From the NCBI RefSeq assembly GCF_018129385.1, contig NZ_JAFCLN010000005.1, forward strand, positions 1 through 64,000: a DNA stretch of 64,000 nucleotides, written 5' to 3'. Every line of letters starts with the position of its first letter. Position 1 is the stretch's first letter. Under the pieces are notes generated by a model, which was not told the DNA's origin, did not search any database, and saw only the letters and a program-made list of their open reading frames with translations. The position numbers were made by a program, and so were the translations under genes. Source of the stretch: Bradyrhizobium lablabi. Its GTDB lineage: Bacteria; Pseudomonadota; Alphaproteobacteria; Rhizobiales; Xanthobacteraceae. This document shows positions 1-9,741 of this stretch, piece after piece.

Positions 1-1
1 G

Positions 2-70
2 CGCCGCAAAATCAAGCGCGCCGGCTGGGACAACGCCTTCCTCTTGGCTATTCTCAGTCATATGCGATAG
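2..70 (+). CDS. possible 3' end of an upstream gene (partial)
   Basis: Reading from base 2, an open frame runs 22 codons to a TAG at 68-70 and would end in ILSHMR. Most of its third positions are G or C, as in the neighbouring real genes, which is the only support for it being coding. The product cannot be recognised from so short a tail. If real, it converges with the SDR gene that ends at 98. It could equally be non-coding sequence. Confidence 0.3.
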   Translation, partial: RRKIKRAGWDNAFLLAILSHMR

Positions 71-97
71 CCCTGCCGCAAGCGGGGAGAGGTGGAG

Positions 98-829
98 TCA
101 CAGCATGTAGCCGCCGTCGACGACGAGATCGACGCCGGTCGTGAATGCGCTTTCGTCGCTGGCGAGATATACGGCCATCGACCCGATCTCCTCCGCAGTG
201 CCGAGCCGGCCCATCTTCTGGCGGGCGACGAATTTTTCCTTGCCGTCCGGGCCGGCCGCGGCGGCGCGTTGCAGCATCGAGGGCGTTTCCACGGTGCCGG
301 GGCAGATGCTGTTGCAGCGGATTCCCTGCGTGATGAAGTCGGATGCGACCGCGCGCGTCAGCAGCGAGACCGCGGCCTTAGAGGCGCTGTAGACGTAGCG
401 GTTGGCCGGCGGCCGCAGCGCCGCGCAGGAGGAGATGTTGACGATGCTGCCGCCGCCGCCGGCGATCATCGCCGGCAGGAACGCCCTGATGGTGCGGTGC
501 ATGGATTTGACGTTGAGGTCGAACGAAAAATCCCAGTCTTCTTCCGAGCAGTCCAGGATCGTGCCGTGATGCACGAAGCCGGCTGCGTTGAGCAGCACGT
601 CGATTTTTCCGATGCGCTTGGCGAAGGCATTGACGTCGGCGGTGTTGCGGACGTCGAGCCGCGCCGTCTCGGCGATGCCTTCTTTGGCCAGCGTCGCCAG
701 ACCCTCCTCATCGATATCGGTGGCGATGACCGTGGCGCCTTCGCGCGCGAATGCGACGGCGCAGGCGCGACCGATGCCGGCGGAGGCGGCGGTGACGAAG
801 GCGCGCTTGCCCTTCAGGCGGTCTGACAT
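98..829 (-). CDS. SDR dehydrogenase, DHRS6 / 2-keto-3-deoxy-L-fuconate dehydrogenase-like
   Basis: A 243-residue cytosolic NAD(P)-dependent short-chain dehydrogenase. The nucleotide-binding motif TAASAGIG is at residues 13-20, an acidic residue after beta-2 (TDID, about 38) suggests NAD, NAAG is at 81-84, and the catalytic pair is Tyr147/Lys151 (YSASK). The stretch GFVHHGTILDCSEEDWDF closely resembles human DHRS6/BDH2 and bacterial 2-keto-3-deoxy-L-fuconate dehydrogenases, so oxidation of a 2-keto-3-deoxy sugar acid is the favoured role. The start at 829 is preferred because AGGGAGAAG lies just upstream; a longer frame to 871 would place that Shine-Dalgarno inside the gene. It lies downstream of the sugar-acid dehydratase on the same strand, which supports a pathway role. 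The exact substrate is inference. Confidence 0.85.
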   Translation of the reverse strand: MSDRLKGKRAFVTAASAGIGRACAVAFAREGATVIATDIDEEGLATLAKEGIAETARLDVRNTADVNAFAKRIGKIDVLLNAAGFVHHGTILDCSEEDWDFSFDLNVKSMHRTIRAFLPAMIAGGGGSIVNISSCAALRPPANRYVYSASKAAVSLLTRAVASDFITQGIRCNSICPGTVETPSMLQRAAAAGPDGKEKFVARQKMGRLGTAEEIGSMAVYLASDESAFTTGVDLVVDGGYML

Positions 830-865
830 TTCTTCTCCCTTGAATTCGGCGGATGTTGTTTGCGT

Positions 866-953
866 CGTCATTGCGAGGAGCGAAGCGACGAAGCAATCCA
901 GCTTTCTTGTCGTGGAAAGGAAGCTGGATTGCTTCGCTTCGCTCGCAATGACG
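866..953. repeat. dispersed palindrome, family A copy 1
   Basis: An 88-base imperfect inverted repeat between the SDR gene and the dehydratase. The left arm begins CGTCATTGCGAGGAGCGAAG and the right arm ends CGCTCGCAATGACG, with an inner AATCCAGC/GCTGGATT pair. Near-identical copies lie at 18168, 44605 and 50679, always between genes. It would form a long RNA hairpin if transcribed. Confidence 0.85.
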
Positions 954-996
954 GCGGGGGTGCTGCGACGGCGAGGGCCGCCGCTGCGACCCGATG

Positions 997-2823
997 CTAG
1001 TGATTATCCCGCGCCACGCCGACGCGGCCGGCGATGTCCTGGTAGCGGGTGGCGAACTCCATGCAGGCGCCGGTGGCCTGCTGGCCGACGGTCGAGCGGT
1101 AGAGCTCCTGCCACGGCGTCTGGTTGGCCGGGTAGGCGAAGCCGCCCTTGGCCTTCAGCTCGGCGTGACGCTTCTTCAGCTCTTCGTCTGTTATCAGGAT
1201 ATTGGCGGTGCCCTTGTTCAGATCGATGCGAACCTTGTCGCCGGTCCTGAGAACCGCAAGCCCGCCATTGGCGGCGGCTTCCGGCGAGGCGTTGAGAATC
1301 GACGGCGAGCCCGAGGTGCCGGACTGCCTTCCGTCGCCGATGCACGGCAGCGAGAGGATGCCGCGTTTGATCAGCGCGGCCGGCGGCTGCATGTTCACGA
1401 CCTCGGCGCCGCCGGGATAGCCAATCGGGCCGGCGCCGCGGATGAACAGCATGCAGTGCTCGTCGATCGCAAGTTTCGGATCGTCGATCCGCTCGTGATA
1501 ATCCTCCGGTCCCTCGAACACGATGGCGCGGCCCTCGAAGGCGTTCGGGTCCTTCGGATTGACCAGATAGCGCTCGCGAAACTCCTTCGAGATCACGCTG
1601 GTCTTCATGATCGCGGAATCGAACAGGTTGCCGCGCAGCACGATGAAACCGGCGTCCTTCACCAGCGGCTTGTCGTAGCTCCAGATCACCTCATTGTCGG
1701 GCTTGGCCGCCTCGCGGCAATTGTCGCCCATGCTGCGGCCGTTGACGGTCTTGGCGTCCTCGTGGATGCGCTTGTGCTTCATGAGTTCGCGCACCACCGC
1801 CGGCACGCCGCCGGCGCGGTGATATTCCTCGCCGAGATAGAAGCCGGCCGGCTGCATGTTCACCAGCAGCGGAATGTCGTGACCGTGCTTCTGCCAGTCG
1901 TCAATCGACAGATCGACGCCGATATGGCGCGCCAGCGCATTGATGTGGATCGGGGCGTTGGTCGAGCCGCCGATCGCCGAATTGACGGCGATGCAGTTCT
2001 CGAACGCCTTGCGGGTCAGGATGTCAGAGGGTTTCAGATCCTCCCAGACCATCTCGACGATGCGCTTTCCGGTCTCGTAGGCGATCTGACCGCGCTCGCG
2101 GTAGGGCGCCGGGATAGCAGCGCAGCCGGGCAGGGACATGCCGAGCGCTTCGGCCAGCGAGTTCATGGTCGAGGCCGTGCCCATGGTATTGCAGTGGCCG
2201 ACCGAAGGCGCGGAGGAGGCCACGATGTTCATGAATTCCTCGTAGTCGATCTCGCCGCCGGCGAGCTGCTCGCGCGCCTTCCAGACGACGGTGCCGGAAC
2301 CGGTGCGCTCGCCCTTGTGCCAGCCGTTGAGCATCGGTCCGCCCGACAGCACGATCGCCGGCAGGTTCACGGTCGCCGCCGCCATCAGGCAGGCGGGCGT
2401 CGTCTTGTCGCAGCCGGTGGTCAGCACCACGCCGTCGAGCGGATAGCCGAACAGGACTTCGACGAGACCGAGATAGGCGAGGTTGCGGTCGAGCGCCGCG
2501 GTCGGGCGTTTGCCGGTTTCCTGGATCGGATGGGTCGGAAACTCCATCGCGATGCCGCCGGCAGCGCGGATGCCTTCGCGCACGCGCTTGGCGAGATCGA
2601 GATGATGCCGGTTGCAGGGGGAGAGGTCGTTGCCGGTCTGCGCAATGCCGATGATCGGCTTGCCGGCCTGTAGTTCCTCGCGGGTGAGGCCGTAATTGAG
2701 ATAGCGCTCCAGATAGAGCGCGGTCATCCCCGGATTATGCGGGTTATTGAACCATTCGGTGGATCGGAGTTTTCGGCCCTTGCCGTTGGCGGACTTGTCG
2801 TGCCCGTTGGCGCTTTTTGTCAT
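997..2823 (-). CDS. IlvD/Edd-family sugar-acid dehydratase (D-xylonate / L-arabinonate type)
   Basis: A 608-residue Fe-S dehydratase that removes water from an aldonate to give a 2-keto-3-deoxy acid. Cys70 (SPCNRHH), Cys138 ([10 protein letters not shown]) and Cys211 ([11 protein letters not shown]) fit the cluster ligands and metal-site residues of the family. The opening [17 protein letters not shown] and the ending [15 protein letters not shown] resemble Caulobacter D-xylonate dehydratase more than leucine/valine-pathway IlvD or Edd. The start at 2823 is chosen because GGGAGGA lies 5 bases upstream; the frame is also open to an ATG at 2838. The gene follows a LacI-type regulator and precedes an SDR on the same strand. 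Whether the substrate is a pentonate, hexonate or deoxy-hexonate cannot be decided from sequence. Confidence 0.88.
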   Translation of the reverse strand: MTKSANGHDKSANGKGRKLRSTEWFNNPHNPGMTALYLERYLNYGLTREELQAGKPIIGIAQTGNDLSPCNRHHLDLAKRVREGIRAAGGIAMEFPTHPIQETGKRPTAALDRNLAYLGLVEVLFGYPLDGVVLTTGCDKTTPACLMAAATVNLPAIVLSGGPMLNGWHKGERTGSGTVVWKAREQLAGGEIDYEEFMNIVASSAPSVGHCNTMGTASTMNSLAEALGMSLPGCAAIPAPYRERGQIAYETGKRIVEMVWEDLKPSDILTRKAFENCIAVNSAIGGSTNAPIHINALARHIGVDLSIDDWQKHGHDIPLLVNMQPAGFYLGEEYHRAGGVPAVVRELMKHKRIHEDAKTVNGRSMGDNCREAAKPDNEVIWSYDKPLVKDAGFIVLRGNLFDSAIMKTSVISKEFRERYLVNPKDPNAFEGRAIVFEGPEDYHERIDDPKLAIDEHCMLFIRGAGPIGYPGGAEVVNMQPPAALIKRGILSLPCIGDGRQSGTSGSPSILNASPEAAANGGLAVLRTGDKVRIDLNKGTANILITDEELKKRHAELKAKGGFAYPANQTPWQELYRSTVGQQATGACMEFATRYQDIAGRVGVARDNH

Positions 2824-2873
2824 TGGTTCCTCCCGCATTTCAAACCGGCCCGTTCAGGGTCTTCCGTCCTAAC

Positions 2874-2889
2874 AAGCGCAAATTCGCTT
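2874..2889. promoter_or_regulatory. candidate operator upstream of the dehydratase
   Basis: The inverted repeat AAGCG-N6-CGCTT lies about 50 bases upstream of the dehydratase start, within the 197-base gap after the LacI-type gene. Its AGCG core resembles the palindrome found in the divergent promoter at 4092. No convincing -35/-10 pair was seen beside it, so this is a weak candidate. Confidence 0.3.
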
Positions 2890-3020
2890 TCATTACAAAC
2901 CGGCGGACGACTGCGCTGATGGCCTTGCCGGATTGAACCTTAGTTCTAGATGGATGATTGCGCTATCAATTTGTCTTGCTTCTTGTGTTGCCGAATGATT
3001 GCCGCGCGAGGCGGCACCCG

Positions 3021-4049
3021 TCAGGTCCGACGCATCGAGCTCTGGCGTTCCATGACCGTGAATCCGAGGTCGACGACCCGCTGCTCGGGCCGTCTTCCTT
3101 CGATCGCCTCGATCACCATCGTGGCAGCGTCCCTGCCCATTTCGTAACGGTTGGTGCGCACGCTGGTGAGCGTCGGGACGGCAGAGGCCATGAATTCGAG
3201 ATCGTTGAAGCCCGATATCGCCATCTGCTCCGGTACCGAGATGTGGCGGCGGCGGCACTCGAACAGCACGCCGAGCGCGAGGTCGTCATTGGCGCAGAAC
3301 ACCGCATCGGTATCCGGCGCCTTGGTGAGGAGATCGGCCAAAAGCGCCCCGCCGAGCGTCACCGAGGTCGGCAGCGGCGTCGTCACGACGAGGCGCGGAT
3401 CGTAGAGCGAGGCTTCCTTCATGATGGCGACATAACCGTCAAACCGCCGCTGCACCCGCGGATCCATGCGTGCGCCGAGGAATCCGATCCTGCGGCAGCC
3501 TTGTGCAAACAGGTGCGAAATCGCCGCACGGCAGGCGTCCGAGTGCGAAAAGCCGATCATCATGTCGACCGGATCGGGGCCGGTTTCCATCAACTGAACG
3601 ATCGGGCAATCCACCGATTCCATGATCGAGCGGGATTCCGGCGTCTGATCGATGCCGGTGACGATCAACCCGGCCGGCTTCTGCGCCAGAAACAGGCGCA
3701 GCAGCTTTTCTTCCTGGAGGATGCTGTAGCGGGTGTTGGCGAGCTGCACGCTGTAGCGGCTGCCATCCACCGCGTCGTAGATGCCGCGCAGCACGTCGGA
3801 GAACACGTTGTTGGTCAGCGACGGGATCAGGACACCGATCACTTCCGTACGTTGCGAGGCGAGCGCGCGCGCGGCAAGGTTCGGCACATAGCCGAGCTCT
3901 TTCGCCGCACTTTCGACCCGCACGCGCTTGGTCAACGAAAGCGCTTCCGGATTGCGGAAGAAGCGCGAGGCGGTGATCGGGCTGACGCCGGCCAGTTCGG
4001 CGACCTCGGTAAGCCTGATCTTGCCGGGCTTGGTGCGTTTTCGTCCCAT
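3021..4049 (-). CDS. LacI/GntR-type transcriptional repressor
   Basis: A 342-residue regulator. The N-terminal LacI helix-turn-helix spans roughly residues 10-57 (VAELAGVSPITASRFFRNPE), followed by the hinge sequence NLAARALASQR and a periplasmic-binding-protein-like sugar sensor domain to the C-terminus (IGVLIPSLTNNVFSDVLRGI, AISGFNDLEFMASAVPTLTS). Such proteins bind palindromes with a central CG and release DNA on binding a sugar or sugar acid. It sits between the dehydratase/SDR pair and the divergent ABC transporter genes, so local control of both arms is likely. The ATG at 4049 has only a weak ribosome binding site. Effector unknown. Confidence 0.9.
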   Translation of the reverse strand: MGRKRTKPGKIRLTEVAELAGVSPITASRFFRNPEALSLTKRVRVESAAKELGYVPNLAARALASQRTEVIGVLIPSLTNNVFSDVLRGIYDAVDGSRYSVQLANTRYSILQEEKLLRLFLAQKPAGLIVTGIDQTPESRSIMESVDCPIVQLMETGPDPVDMMIGFSHSDACRAAISHLFAQGCRRIGFLGARMDPRVQRRFDGYVAIMKEASLYDPRLVVTTPLPTSVTLGGALLADLLTKAPDTDAVFCANDDLALGVLFECRRRHISVPEQMAISGFNDLEFMASAVPTLTSVRTNRYEMGRDAATMVIEAIEGRRPEQRVVDLGFTVMERQSSMRRT

Positions 4050-4090
4050 TCGGCGCTCATATCACAGGAATGTCAGCAATCAAACCACTA

Positions 4091-4120
4091 TTGACAGCGC
4101 TACCAAGCGATTGCTAATCG
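4091..4120. promoter_or_regulatory. promoter-like sequence overlapped by a LacI-family operator
   Basis: TTGACA at 4091-4096 is a good -35 match, and TGCTAATCG about 18 bases on could act as the -10. Overlapping it is TGACAGCGCTACCA (4092-4105), an imperfect palindrome centred on AGCGCT, which is the usual shape of LacI/GntR operators. A second inverted repeat, CGATT-GCT-AATCG, follows at 4108-4120. The site lies in the 212-base divergent gap between the repressor gene and the ABC transporter ATPase gene. Repression by occlusion of the promoter is inferred. Confidence 0.55.
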
Positions 4121-4261
4121 AACGATTGCCAAAACCGTATAAACTGCGGACAATATCGGTCCGGACAGACCTCGCTTGATGCGAAGTCGGACAAGAAAAA
4201 CAACGGAAACGGTGGCGGCGCCCGTCGCACGCCGCCGGGAAATCTTAAAGGAGGGAAGTGG

Positions 4262-5329
<1,068 letters not shown>

Positions 5330-5412
5330 AACCCGAAACCAATAATCGGGAATGAAGAAGACTCGGGAGAGCGAATGAACAACTGAACAAAAAATATCGG
5401 GAGGAAGGTTCT

Positions 5413-6732
5413 ATGCACGATTTTACACGTCGCTCGCTTCTTCAGGGCGGCACTGCACTGGCCGCCGCGGGCGCGCTCACCGGGCCCGCATTGCTCGACT
5501 TCGCAAAAGCCTGGGCGCAGGCCGCGCCCTGGAAGGCGGAATCCGGCGCCAAGCTCACTGTGATGCGCTGGAAGCGCTTCGTGCCCGCGGAGGATGATGC
5601 CTTCAACGCCATGGTCGCCGCGTTCAAGACCGCGACCGGCACCGAGATGAACGTGTTCTCGGAATCCTTCGAGGACGTGCAGCCGAAGGCCTCCGTCGCC
5701 GCCAATACCGGCTCGGGCCTCGACCTCGCCTGGGGCCTGCACACGCTGCCGCAGCTCTTCCCCACCAAGGTCCTCAAGATGAACGACGTTGCCGATTACC
5801 TCGGCAAGAAATACGGCGGCTGGACCGACGCGGCGCAGAAGACCTGCATGCTCGGCAATGACTGGCTCGGCATTCCCGTCGCCACCATCGGCGGCTACAT
5901 GACCTACCGCAAGTCCGCGGTCGAGAAGGCCGGCTTCAAGGAATTCCCGAAGGATTTTCCGGGCTTCCTCGAGCTCTGCAAGGCGCTCAAGAAGAACAAC
6001 ACGCCGGCCGGCTTTGCGCTCGGTCACGCCACCGGCGACGCCAATGCCTGGCTGCACTGGATCCTCTGGGGCCACAACGCCTGGACCGTCGACAAGGACG
6101 ACAAGGTCATCATCAATTCGCCTGAGACCGCCAAAGCGCTGGACTACTGCAAGCAGCTTTCCGACACCTTCATTCCCGGCACCGCGTCCTGGAATGACGG
6201 CTCGAACAACAAGGCGTTCCTGGCGGGCGAACTCTACTGCACCGCCAACGGCATCTCGATCTACGTCGCGGCCAAAGACGATCCGAAGATGAAGGATCTC
6301 ACCGAGGACACCTATCACGCGCTGTGGCCGGTGGGCCCGATCGGCAAGCCGACCGAGCTCCAGCTCGCGGTGCCGATCCTGGCGTTCAACTTCACGAAGT
6401 ACCCGAACGCCGCGAAGGCCTTCGTCGCCTTCATGCTGGAGAAGGAAAACTACGACAAGTGGCTGACAGGCGCGCGGGGCTATCTCACCCACACGCTCAA
6501 TGCCTACGACAATTCGCCGGTGTGGACGGCTGATCCGAAGAACGCGGTGTTCGCGCAGGCTTCGAGGCGCGCGCTGCCGGCTTCCGGCATCGGCAAGGTA
6601 GGCGAGAAGGCGGCGACTGCGATCGCCGACTTCATCGTGGTCGACATGTTCGCCAACTACTGCACCGGCGCCAAGGATGCCAAGGGCGCGATGGCGGAAG
6701 CCGAGCGGCAGTTGAAGCGCATCTATCGCTGA
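5413..6732 (+). CDS. sugar ABC transporter substrate-binding protein, Tat-exported
   Basis: A 439-residue periplasmic carbohydrate-binding protein of the family-1 solute-binding (MalE/UgpB-like) type. The N-terminus has the twin-arginine motif TRRSLLQ at residues 5-11, a hydrophobic stretch and a likely cleavage site near AWAQA (33-37), indicating export in folded form by Tat. A GGGAGGAAGG ribosome binding site precedes the ATG. The gene follows the ATPase gene by 83 bases and is followed by a strong mRNA hairpin and then the permeases. The ligand is not determinable here; the enzymes downstream suggest a sugar or sugar acid. Confidence 0.92.
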   Translation: MHDFTRRSLLQGGTALAAAGALTGPALLDFAKAWAQAAPWKAESGAKLTVMRWKRFVPAEDDAFNAMVAAFKTATGTEMNVFSESFEDVQPKASVAANTGSGLDLAWGLHTLPQLFPTKVLKMNDVADYLGKKYGGWTDAAQKTCMLGNDWLGIPVATIGGYMTYRKSAVEKAGFKEFPKDFPGFLELCKALKKNNTPAGFALGHATGDANAWLHWILWGHNAWTVDKDDKVIINSPETAKALDYCKQLSDTFIPGTASWNDGSNNKAFLAGELYCTANGISIYVAAKDDPKMKDLTEDTYHALWPVGPIGKPTELQLAVPILAFNFTKYPNAAKAFVAFMLEKENYDKWLTGARGYLTHTLNAYDNSPVWTADPKNAVFAQASRRALPASGIGKVGEKAATAIADFIVVDMFANYCTGAKDAKGAMAEAERQLKRIYR

Positions 6733-6741
6733 TGAGGTCGC

Positions 6742-6769
6742 GGCGGGCGGCGGTCATTCGCCGCCCGCC
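6742..6769 (+). other. intercistronic stem-loop after the binding-protein gene
   Basis: GGCGGGCGGCG (6742-6752), the 6-base loop GTCATT and the exact complement CGCCGCCCGCC (6759-6769) form a perfect 11-bp GC-only stem starting 10 bases after the binding-protein stop codon. There is no T-run, so it is not a typical intrinsic terminator. Hairpins in this position, as after malE, are known to stabilise the upstream mRNA and make the binding protein more abundant than the permeases. That role is inferred here. Confidence 0.75.
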
Positions 6770-6809
6770 TCACCCAGGCTGAACGGGACACCGCCCAGGG
6801 AAACAGGCT

Positions 6810-7769
6810 ATGGCTGACATCGCACTCACGCCGGCAAAAGCCAAGGCGGAAATCCGCGAAGCGACCGCGTGGGACCAGGTCAAGCACAACCGGAACTGGC
6901 TCGGCTTCTGGTTCATGATGCCGGCGATGGCGTTCCTGATTTTCTTCCTGGCCTATCCGCTCGGACTCGGTATCTGGCTGTCCTTCACCGACACCAAGAT
7001 CGGCCGCGTCGGGCAGTTCATCGCGCTGGAAAACTACGAGTGGCTGTGGGACGACGCCATTTTCTGGCTCTCGGTCTTCAACACGCTGCTCTATACCTTC
7101 GTCGCCAGCGCCATCAAATTCGGCATCGGGCTCTATCTGGCGCTGCTGCTCAACGAGCACATGCCGTTCAAGGCGATCTTGCGCGCGGCCGTGCTGATTC
7201 CCTTCATCGTGCCGACGGTGCTGTCGGCGCTGGCGTTCTGGTGGATCTTCGATTCCCAGTTCTCGATCATCTCCTGGTCGCTGCGGCATCTCGGGCTGAT
7301 CGACCACAACATCAATTTCCTCGGCGATCCCACATGGGCGCGCATCTGCGTGATCTTCGCCAATATCTGGCGCGGCGTGCCGTTCGTCGCGATCACGCTG
7401 TTGGCCGGCCTACAGACCGTGTCGCCCTCGCTCTACGAGGCGGCGACGCTGGATGGCGCGACGCGCTGGCAGATGTTCCGCCACATCACCTATCCCTTGC
7501 TCACGCCGATCATCGCGGTCGTGATGACCTTCTCGGTGCTGTTCACCTTCACCGACTTCCAGTTGATCTGGGCGATGACCCGCGGCGGCCCGGTCAACGC
7601 CACGCACCTGATGGCGACCTTGTCGTACCAGCGCGCCATCATCGCCGGACAATTGGGCGAGGGCGCCGCGATCTCCAGCGCGATGATCCCGTTCCTGCTG
7701 GCGGCGATTATGGTGTCATGGTTCGGCTTGCAGCGCCGCAAATGGCAGCAGGGAGAAAACAATGACTGA
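6810..7769 (+). CDS. sugar ABC transporter permease 1 (MalF/UgpA type)
   Basis: A 319-residue inner-membrane permease with about six hydrophobic helices; the first (FWFMMPAMAFLIFFLAYPLG) starts near residue 30. The cytoplasmic EAA loop that contacts the ATPase reads YEAATLDGATRWQMFRHI, between the fourth and fifth helices. Its N-terminus is charged and cytoplasmic. It overlaps the next permease gene by 8 bases, so translation of the two is probably coupled. Confidence 0.93.
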   Translation: MADIALTPAKAKAEIREATAWDQVKHNRNWLGFWFMMPAMAFLIFFLAYPLGLGIWLSFTDTKIGRVGQFIALENYEWLWDDAIFWLSVFNTLLYTFVASAIKFGIGLYLALLLNEHMPFKAILRAAVLIPFIVPTVLSALAFWWIFDSQFSIISWSLRHLGLIDHNINFLGDPTWARICVIFANIWRGVPFVAITLLAGLQTVSPSLYEAATLDGATRWQMFRHITYPLLTPIIAVVMTFSVLFTFTDFQLIWAMTRGGPVNATHLMATLSYQRAIIAGQLGEGAAISSAMIPFLLAAIMVSWFGLQRRKWQQGENND

Positions 7770-8697
7770 TCTCCCGACCACCCACATCAATCTCAAGGGC
7801 GTGCTGTCTGGCTCCGCGCCGACCGTCGCACGGGCCGACCACAGCGAAGGCATGAGCTATCTACAGTCGGTGCCACGCCGGCTAGTGACGCTCTATCTGC
7901 CGCTGGGGATCATCGTCTTCGTGCTGCTGTTCCCGTTCTACTGGATGGCGCTGACCTCGGTGAAGCCGGACGAGCAATTGCTCGACATGGAGACCTACAG
8001 CCCGTTCTGGACCTGGAATCCGACCTTCAAGCATTTTTACAAGCTGCTGTTCGAAAGCCACTATCCGATGTGGCTGTGGAACACGATGTATGTCGCCGTC
8101 GGCGCCACCATCCTGTCGATCACGGCCAGCGTGCTGGCGGCTTATGCGATCGTGCGCCTACGCTATAAGGGAGCCAACCTCGTCGGCGGCCTGATCTTCC
8201 TCGCGTATCTGGTGCCGCCGTCGATCCTGTTCATTCCGCTCGCCACCGTCGTGTTCCAGTACGGCCTGTTCGACTCGCCGATGGCGCTGATCCTGACCTA
8301 TCCGACCATCCTGATCCCGTTCTCGACCTGGCTGCTGATGGGCTATTTCAAGACCATTCCGTTCGAGCTGGAGGAATGCGCGCTGATCGACGGGGCCAGC
8401 CGCTGGCAGATCCTGATCAAGATCGTGCTGCCGCTGGCGGTGCCCGGCCTGATCTCGGCCTTCATCTTCTGCTTCACGCTGTGCTGGAATGAGTTCATCT
8501 ACGCGCTGACCTTCCTGCAATCGACCCAGAACAAGACCGTGCCGGTCGCGATCGTCAACGAGTTCGTCGACGGCGACGTCTACCGCTGGGGCTCGCTGAT
8601 GGCGGGCGCATTGGCCGGCTCGCTGCCGCTGGTTATCCTTTACGCCTTCTTCGTAGAGCATTATGTGTCGGCGATGACCGGCGCCGTGAAAGAGTGA
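7762..8697 (+). CDS. sugar ABC transporter permease 2 (MalG/UgpE type)
   Basis: A 311-residue partner permease. It has a cytoplasmic N-terminal tail of about 45 residues, six predicted membrane segments and the EAA loop ECALIDGASRWQILIKIVLPL. The long tail before the first membrane helix is somewhat unusual for MalG-type proteins. The ATG lies inside the end of the previous gene after a GGGAG ribosome binding site (CAGCAGGGAGAAAAC). Together with the ATPase, binding protein and first permease it forms a complete importer. Confidence 0.93.
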   Translation: MTDLPTTHINLKGVLSGSAPTVARADHSEGMSYLQSVPRRLVTLYLPLGIIVFVLLFPFYWMALTSVKPDEQLLDMETYSPFWTWNPTFKHFYKLLFESHYPMWLWNTMYVAVGATILSITASVLAAYAIVRLRYKGANLVGGLIFLAYLVPPSILFIPLATVVFQYGLFDSPMALILTYPTILIPFSTWLLMGYFKTIPFELEECALIDGASRWQILIKIVLPLAVPGLISAFIFCFTLCWNEFIYALTFLQSTQNKTVPVAIVNEFVDGDVYRWGSLMAGALAGSLPLVILYAFFVEHYVSAMTGAVKE

Positions 8698-8745
8698 TCG
8701 ATTAAGGCCCGTCTCAGGTAACAAGAACAAAAGGGAGTAGGGCTT

Positions 8746-9732
8746 TTGCACATTCTGATTCTCGGCGCCGCCGGCATGGTCGGCCGCAAGCTCACGGAAC
8801 GGCTGCTGCGCGACGGGCGCCTCGGCAAGACAGACATCACCAGCATGACGTTGCAGGATGTCGTGGCGCCGACCAAACCGGCCAATGCGAAAATCCCGGT
8901 CAAGGTCGTGGCTTCCGATTTCGCCGATTCCGGTGCCGCCGCGCCGCTGGTGGCCGAACGGCCGGACGTGATATTCCATCTTGCCGCGATCGTCTCGGGC
9001 GAGGCGGAGGCTGAGTTCGACAAGGGCTATCGCATCAACCTCGACGGCACGCGCTACCTGATCGACGCCATCCGTGCGGTCGGCGGCGGCTACAAGCCGC
9101 GGCTGGTGTTCACCTCCTCGATCGCCGTGTTCGGCGCGCCATTCCCGGAAAAGATCGGCGACGAGTTCTTCCATACGCCGCTGACCAGCTACGGCACGCA
9201 AAAATCGATCTGCGAGCTCCTGATCAATGACTACACGCGGAAAGGCCTGTTAGAGGGCATCAGCATCCGCCTGCCGACCATCTGCGTGCGGCCGGGCAAG
9301 CCGAACAAGGCGGCCTCCGGCTTCTTCTCCAACATCATCCGCGAGCCCTTGGCGGGTGAGGAAGCCGTGCTGCCGGTCTCCGACGACGTCAAGCACTGGC
9401 ACGCCTCGCCGAAATCGGCGGTCGGCTTCCTGGTCCACGCCGGCACCATGGATCTCCAGTCGATCGGGCCGCGGCGCAATCTCAGCATGCCCGGCCTTGC
9501 GGCCACCGTCGGCGAACAGATTGCCGCGCTCGAGCGCGTCGCCGGCAAGAAGGTCGTCGCGCGCATCAAGCGCGTCCCCGATCCCACCATCATCGGCATC
9601 GTCAGCGGCTGGCCGCGCGATTTCGTTACCGACCGCGCGCTGAAGCTCGGCTTCACCACGGCCGAGAAGACGTTTGACGACATCATCCGCATCCACATCG
9701 AGGATGAACTCGGCGGAAAATTTGCCGCCTGA
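8746..9732 (+). CDS. NAD-dependent epimerase/dehydratase-family dehydrogenase, DenD (D-erythronate dehydrogenase)-like
   Basis: A 328-residue extended SDR. It starts at TTG with AGGGAG about 9 bases upstream. The Rossmann motif GAAGMVG is near residues 7-13, TSSIAVFG carries the catalytic Ser region, and YGTQK is the YxxxK pair. HWHASPKSAVGFLVHA and GWPRDF near the C-terminus are typical of the DenD branch, whose characterised members oxidise D-erythronate and related four-carbon acids at C2. Position between the importer and the kinase/aldolase genes suggests it acts on the imported compound or an intermediate. Its substrate could well be longer than four carbons here. Confidence 0.82.
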   Translation: MHILILGAAGMVGRKLTERLLRDGRLGKTDITSMTLQDVVAPTKPANAKIPVKVVASDFADSGAAAPLVAERPDVIFHLAAIVSGEAEAEFDKGYRINLDGTRYLIDAIRAVGGGYKPRLVFTSSIAVFGAPFPEKIGDEFFHTPLTSYGTQKSICELLINDYTRKGLLEGISIRLPTICVRPGKPNKAASGFFSNIIREPLAGEEAVLPVSDDVKHWHASPKSAVGFLVHAGTMDLQSIGPRRNLSMPGLAATVGEQIAALERVAGKKVVARIKRVPDPTIIGIVSGWPRDFVTDRALKLGFTTAEKTFDDIIRIHIEDELGGKFAA

Positions 9733-9741
9733 GGCGGTGGC

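Noticed and set aside
866..953. Family A palindromes read as tRNA-like, CRISPR or terminator features
   Set aside because: They lack a tRNA cloverleaf, spacer-repeat periodicity and a T-run; they are long imperfect inverted repeats.
994..2673. 559-codon plus-strand frame opposite the dehydratase
   Set aside because: Antisense shadow of a clearly recognised IlvD/Edd enzyme; rich in Arg, Ala, Gly and His with no domain.
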